DNA of 10,275 nucleotides. Source: an uncultured Clostridium sp. (GTDB taxonomy: Bacteria > Bacillota > Clostridia > TANB77 > CAG-508). The stretch is from assembly GCA_947426875.1 (NCBI GenBank), contig CANEFU010000027.1, positions 1 through 10,275 on the forward strand, read 5' to 3'. A model generated the notes under the pieces. It worked only from the letters and a program-made list of their open reading frames with translations, made no database searches and was not told the DNA's origin. The first letter of the stretch is position 1; the number at the start of each line of letters is the position of its first letter. This document shows positions 7,034 to 10,275 of this stretch, in pieces. Position numbers and translations under genes: made by a program.

Positions 7034-8158
7034 ATGAAAAGTAAGCTTGCAACTATTATCATGTTAATTGTTATGTTTTTAATTATTGCTGTATTTGGAT
7101 TATTTGGAATGATTTTATGGAATGAGATTGCAAAAGTAGAAACATCTACACAACCTGAAAAAGTAAAAACCGTTATTTCAGAAAACAAAAACACAATAGA
7201 TAAAGACATAAAAACACCTAAAATTATAGAAAATCCATTTGATGAAATTCAAGATAACAGCAATCAAAGAGAAGAAATAGATTATTCCAATGTAACTATT
7301 AATAAATATTTTTATAATCAATTAGAAGAGTATGCTAAAACGATATACAAAGCATTTGAAACCAACAAAGAAAACATGAAAACAGGAACTTATAAAGTGG
7401 AATTAGGAAGTTCTTTTACTTCTCTATTAAATGAAAGTAATGGACAAGAACAATTAGGAAAATACTATCAATCAGCGATAGAAGCTTATACCTACGATAA
7501 TCCAGATGTATTTTACCTAAGTCCAAACAAAATGTATTTAAATATTGAAACAACAACAAGAGGAAATAATGTTACCTATTATGTGTATATCAATAGTGGA
7601 AGTGAACCAAATTACCTAATTGATGAATTTTCTTCCAAAAAACAAATTGATACAGCTATTTCTGCCATAGAGCAAACCAAAAATAAAATCTTACAAAATA
7701 GGAAATCAAATACTTATGATAATATTAAAATGGTACATGATTATTTGATAGAAAATACAGAATATGATACTACGATTTCAAAAAGAAATATATATAATAT
7801 ATACGGTGCTATGATTGGAAAACAAGCAGTATGTGAAGGATATGCTAGAAGTTTTAAATATTTAATGGATTCACTTGGCATTCCATGCACTTTGGTAATT
7901 GGAAAAGGAACCAATTCAGAAGGAAAAACAGAAAATCATGCTTGGAATTATGTACAACTTGATAATTATTGGTATGCAGTAGATTGTACTTGGGATGACC
8001 CTGTATCAACAAGTGGTTGGGTAAGTGAAGCTTCCAAAAAACGTTATTTTTTAAAAGGCTCTACCGATATGATTAAAGACCATACACCAAGTGGACAATT
8101 TACAGAAGGAGGAAAGAATTTCAGTTATCCAGCGCTTAGCACATCTAATTATGAATAA
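7034..8158 (+). CDS. Membrane-anchored transglutaminase-like protein
   Basis: This 374-residue protein has one N-terminal hydrophobic helix (about 6-29) after a short basic start, then a Lys/Glu-rich linker to about 85, a helical region (about 90-245) and a transglutaminase-like core at the C-terminus. The papain-like triad is visible: C267 in AVCEGYARSF, H302 in NHAWNYV and D317 in YAVDCTWDDP. The layout puts the core outside the cytoplasmic membrane. Bacterial members of this fold are mostly cysteine proteases or peptidases, and some are protein cross-linking enzymes; the substrate here is unknown. The ATG follows AAGGAG (7021-7026) by 7 nt. It is monocistronic: own promoter, terminator right after the stop. 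It is divergent to the ger operon, but a role in the spore is not shown. Confidence 0.9.
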   Translation: MKSKLATIIMLIVMFLIIAVFGLFGMILWNEIAKVETSTQPEKVKTVISENKNTIDKDIKTPKIIENPFDEIQDNSNQREEIDYSNVTINKYFYNQLEEYAKTIYKAFETNKENMKTGTYKVELGSSFTSLLNESNGQEQLGKYYQSAIEAYTYDNPDVFYLSPNKMYLNIETTTRGNNVTYYVYINSGSEPNYLIDEFSSKKQIDTAISAIEQTKNKILQNRKSNTYDNIKMVHDYLIENTEYDTTISKRNIYNIYGAMIGKQAVCEGYARSFKYLMDSLGIPCTLVIGKGTNSEGKTENHAWNYVQLDNYWYAVDCTWDDPVSTSGWVSEASKKRYFLKGSTDMIKDHTPSGQFTEGGKNFSYPALSTSNYE

Positions 8159-8169
8159 GTTATAAGGAA

Positions 8170-8203
8170 AAAACGAGGAATTGTCAAAATTCTTCGTTTT
8201 TTT
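8170..8203 (+). terminator. Terminator after the transglutaminase-like gene
   Basis: Positions 8170-8182 pair with 8188-8200 (13 pairs, one of them G-U) around the loop GTCAA, and the T run extends to 8203. It lies 11 nt after the stop codon. Its last T is also the first base of the next promoter's -35 element. Confidence 0.88.
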
Positions 8204-8229
8204 GAAACTTTTTGATAGAAACTAACGTC
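8203..8229 (+). promoter_or_regulatory. ECF-type (autoregulatory) promoter of the sigma/anti-sigma pair
   Basis: TGAAAC (8203-8208) and CGTC (8226-8229) are separated by exactly 17 nt, matching the ECF sigma promoter pattern of Firmicutes (an AAC-containing -35 and a CGT-type -10). It stands directly before an ECF sigma gene, so the factor probably activates its own operon. No sigma-A promoter is obvious in the short gap. Confidence 0.75.
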
Positions 8230-8253
8230 TATATAAGTAAAAGGGGGGAAGAA

Positions 8254-8775
8254 ATGGAAGAATTAATAGAAAAAGCCAAAAAAGGAGATAAAGAAGCATT
8301 TACCAATCTTATCTTAGAAAATCAAATAAAATTATATAAAATAGCAAGAGCAAGATTAAAGAATGAAGCGGATATAGAAGATGCTATCCAAGAAACGATG
8401 CTAATTTTATATACTAAATTACCGAAGTTAAGAGATAATACGAAATTTAATATTTGGTTGTACAAGATATTAATAAATCAATGCTATGATAAATACAGAA
8501 GAAATAAAATCTCTTATGTTTCTTTAGAAGCAGTAGAAAATAAGGGGAATTATGGGGATGACACAAATTTAGAGAAAAAGCTAATGTATGAAAAAATATT
8601 AGAAATGTTTTCAGACCAAGATAAAATGATTCTTTTACTCTATTATAGTAATGGTTATACGACAAAGCAAATAGCTGAAATTCTAAATAAAAATGAGAAT
8701 ACCATAAAAACCAAATTAAGAAGAATGAGAGAGAAAATCAAGAAAGATTGGGAAGGGGGAATGAACAATGGATAA
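8254..8775 (+). CDS. ECF-family RNA polymerase sigma factor
   Basis: A 173-residue sigma-70 family factor of the extracytoplasmic function group, with only regions 2 and 4. Region 2 is about residues 8-84, with DAIQETMLILYTKL (43-56) and the DNA-melting and -10 recognition stretch FNIWLYKILINQCYDKYRR (65-83). Region 4, the -35 binding helix-turn-helix, is about 108-164 (GYTTKQIAEILNKNENTIKTK). I set the start at 8254, 5 nt after AGGGGGG (8242-8248); the frame is open to an ATG at 8212, but that start lies within the promoter spacer. The last 8 nt overlap the next gene, a sign of translational coupling with its anti-sigma factor. The stimulus and regulon are unknown; its own promoter suggests it recognises TGAAAC-N17-CGTC. 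Confidence 0.94.
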   Translation: MEELIEKAKKGDKEAFTNLILENQIKLYKIARARLKNEADIEDAIQETMLILYTKLPKLRDNTKFNIWLYKILINQCYDKYRRNKISYVSLEAVENKGNYGDDTNLEKKLMYEKILEMFSDQDKMILLLYYSNGYTTKQIAEILNKNENTIKTKLRRMREKIKKDWEGGMNNG

Positions 8776-9955
8776 ATTGGATAAAAAACTAAAAGATGTA
8801 TTTACAGAAGAAAACAAAATACCAGAACAATTTACAGGAGCAATTCAAAAAGCGATGCAAAGTGAAAAAAGACAAAAGACTAGAATACAGTATGTTAAAT
8901 GGACAAAAGTAGCAGCTGTTTTGCTAGTTGTGATTTTATTAGGAGCTACTACACCAAAGATTTATGCTCAAATTAAGTGGAATATTGAGTATAAAGAATT
9001 TGAAAATAGACCAGTAGAATATGGGTTAGCAAGTATTAAGCAAGCAATGCAAGAAGGATATGAAAAAAATATTGATATGGCATATGTATATCACGACAAT
9101 ATGGGAGTAAGATTGGATTCTCTCATGATAACAGATGAATTTTTTAGTATGAATGTAGACTTTGCTCTTCCAAAAGATATGCCAATTAACACAGAAAGTT
9201 TTAGTTATGGTTATGCGGTTTATGATGAAGATAAAAATGTGTATGGGGTATATGAGGGAGGACTAGACCAAATAGGCAAGCCAAGTCAATATTGGAAAAA
9301 ATTTTATAAAGAAGAAAAGATAACATATAATCCCAAAGATGTTTTTGCTAATCAAATAGCAGATTCGATGGTAGGAGCAAGAGTTGTTACCTCGAAAGAA
9401 GGAAATATCATAGCACAAACAAGTATGACAACACCAAATGCATTTCCGAAAAGTAAAAAGTTATATATCCGAATTTTTAATATTGGATATACAATGTTTG
9501 AGTATAATAAAGATAATCCAGATATGTCACTGTCAGAACAATTTAAGCTAACAGAAGCGGAATGGAAATTAGAAATAGAAGTACCACAAAGTTTTTATCA
9601 AAGAGAAAGTATTTCACTTACCCTTGCAGAAGAAGTAGAAGGTTTCGAATTGAAAAAGCTAAATGTAACAGAAACAGGAACTAATATTATCTTTAAAATG
9701 GATGGATTTATAGATTTGGTTATGGCAGGAAAAGATATGAATTCACAGGAATTTGAGCAAAAAATGGATAAAGCTATTTATATAACAGATGAAACGGGAA
9801 AAAGATATAGTTATCTAAATAGTGACAATGGTACTTACTTAGATGGAACATATAAAGCTAAATTTGATATTAACAAAAATGATTTGAAAAAGAAGTTTTA
9901 CCTACATTTTACAGTAAATGATGTAGAACATAAAATTGAATTAGTATCAAAATAA
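8768..9955 (+). CDS. DUF4179-type membrane anti-sigma factor
   Basis: This 395-residue protein has a short cytoplasmic N-terminus (1-45, with charged residues, presumably binding the sigma factor), one transmembrane helix (about 47-66, VAAVLLVVILLGA) and an extracytoplasmic part of about 330 residues. The region just after the helix and the stretch SKKLYIRIFNIGYTMFEYN (about 234-252) resemble DUF4179-containing proteins, which in Clostridia and Bacilli are usually coded next to ECF sigma factors. The zinc-type HxxxCxxC anti-sigma motif is absent. The ATG overlaps the sigma gene by 8 nt and has GAAGGGGG (8752-8759) 8 nt upstream, inside that gene. The large outer domain is probably the sensor; how the signal is passed (proteolysis or conformational change) cannot be read from the sequence. 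Confidence 0.88.
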   Translation: MDKLDKKLKDVFTEENKIPEQFTGAIQKAMQSEKRQKTRIQYVKWTKVAAVLLVVILLGATTPKIYAQIKWNIEYKEFENRPVEYGLASIKQAMQEGYEKNIDMAYVYHDNMGVRLDSLMITDEFFSMNVDFALPKDMPINTESFSYGYAVYDEDKNVYGVYEGGLDQIGKPSQYWKKFYKEEKITYNPKDVFANQIADSMVGARVVTSKEGNIIAQTSMTTPNAFPKSKKLYIRIFNIGYTMFEYNKDNPDMSLSEQFKLTEAEWKLEIEVPQSFYQRESISLTLAEEVEGFELKKLNVTETGTNIIFKMDGFIDLVMAGKDMNSQEFEQKMDKAIYITDETGKRYSYLNSDNGTYLDGTYKAKFDINKNDLKKKFYLHFTVNDVEHKIELVSK

Positions 9956-9972
9956 TTCAATAAAAAGTTTGA

Positions 9973-10022
9973 CTTGCCAAACATTCCCGGTTTAGATGGC
10001 AACCTTTGGCAATCTTGCCAAG
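9973..10022. repeat. Cluster of TTGCCAA/TTGGCAA repeats after the anti-sigma gene
   Basis: CTTGCCAA occurs at 9973-9980 and 10014-10021, with its complement TTTGGCAA at 10005-10012 and another GGCAA at 9998-10002. The middle copy can pair with either flanking copy: an 8-bp stem with the first, or a dyad with the last that has only TC between its arms. No T run follows. Function unknown; it lies between the stop codon and the real terminator. Confidence 0.5.
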
Positions 10023-10041
10023 AATAAAATTAAATTGAAGT

Positions 10042-10090
10042 AAACCTAAATAGTTAGATAAAAAGTCTAATTATTTAGGTTTGTTTTTTT
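10042..10090 (+). terminator. Strong terminator of the sigma/anti-sigma operon
   Basis: Positions 10042-10058 pair with 10066-10082 (17 pairs, one of them G-U) around a 7-nt loop, followed by G and seven T residues. It lies 86 nt after the anti-sigma stop codon. Confidence 0.92.
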
Positions 10091-10169
10091 CGTGAATAGG
10101 CAAGCAAATTGAAATGAAAGGTGTCAAAAAATTATGTAAAAAAGGTAATAATAAAAACGGGCAAAATTC

Positions 10170-10198
10170 TTGTAAATACTCTTTTCGAAAAATATAAT
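10170..10198 (+). promoter_or_regulatory. Sigma-A promoter of the gene at the right edge
   Basis: TTGTAA (10170-10175) and a perfect TATAAT (10193-10198) are separated by 17 nt. The predicted start is near 10205 and the leader carries GGGGAG (10215-10220). Confidence 0.78.
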
Positions 10199-10225
10199 GA
10201 AAAAAACAAAAGAAGGGGAGAAAAG

Positions 10226-10275
10226 ATGAAAGATAAAGAAAAAAGAAGGATATTGATACTAGTAGGCATTACGAT
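10226..10275 (+). CDS. Start of an unidentified gene, cut by the window edge
   Basis: Only sixteen full codons are present: MKDKEKRRILILVGIT, then two bases. GGGGAG (10215-10220) lies 5 nt before the ATG and a good sigma-A promoter is just upstream, so it is a real gene start. A charged start turning hydrophobic suggests a signal peptide or membrane anchor. No family can be named from so little. Confidence 0.65.
   Translation, partial: MKDKEKRRILILVGIT

Noticed and set aside
6973..7209. Minus-strand open frame over the start of the transglutaminase-like gene
   Set aside because: Its hydrophobic look comes from the antisense of the coding sequence; it overlaps the extended -10 promoter and the true gene is clear.
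8447..8665. Minus-strand open frame inside the ECF sigma gene
   Set aside because: Antisense shadow of a conserved gene.
10114..10197. 27-codon Lys/Cys-containing ORF (MKGVKKLCKK...)
   Set aside because: No ribosome binding site, and it runs through the -35 and -10 boxes of the next gene's promoter.

Overview
The window comes from a low-GC, endospore-forming Firmicute, most likely a member of the Clostridia. The AT-rich sequence, strong AAGGAGG-type ribosome binding sites, occasional TTG starts, a GerA-type spore germination operon and an ECF sigma/DUF4179-type anti-sigma pair all point this way. I cannot name the species.

Layout from left to right. Positions 1-29 are the tail of a terminator cut by the window edge. 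A 34-bp perfect inverted repeat (64-192) precedes rnr (RNase R, + strand, 228-2345), which ends at an 18-bp hairpin terminator. Facing it on the minus strand is a germination operon read in the order gerAA, gerAB, gerAC, then a 59-residue two-helix membrane protein (6759 down to 2451). Gene spacing is tight and most of these genes have their own strong ribosome binding site. gerAA is split by a single-base frameshift near 6246, so as read the operon cannot make a full A subunit. B and C are intact, though C lacks the usual lipobox cysteine.

The divergent intergenic region (6781-7033) holds a 21-bp inverted repeat whose loop contains two diverged 42-nt units, a candidate forespore-type promoter for the ger operon, and an extended -10 promoter for a membrane-anchored transglutaminase-like protein (+, 7034-8158). 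After a terminator comes an ECF sigma factor (+, 8254-8775) with a textbook ECF promoter of its own. It overlaps a one-helix anti-sigma protein with a large extracytoplasmic domain (8768-9955). A strong terminator follows, then a sigma-A promoter and the first 16 codons of a gene that leaves the window.

Functional picture: a housekeeping/stress ribonuclease, a germinant receptor expected in the inner spore membrane, a cell-surface transglutaminase-like protein and an autoregulated envelope-stress type signalling pair. I see no complete new defence or mobile system. The least explained items are the gerAA frameshift, the two inverted-repeat elements, the small D-subunit-like protein and the lipobox-less GerAC.
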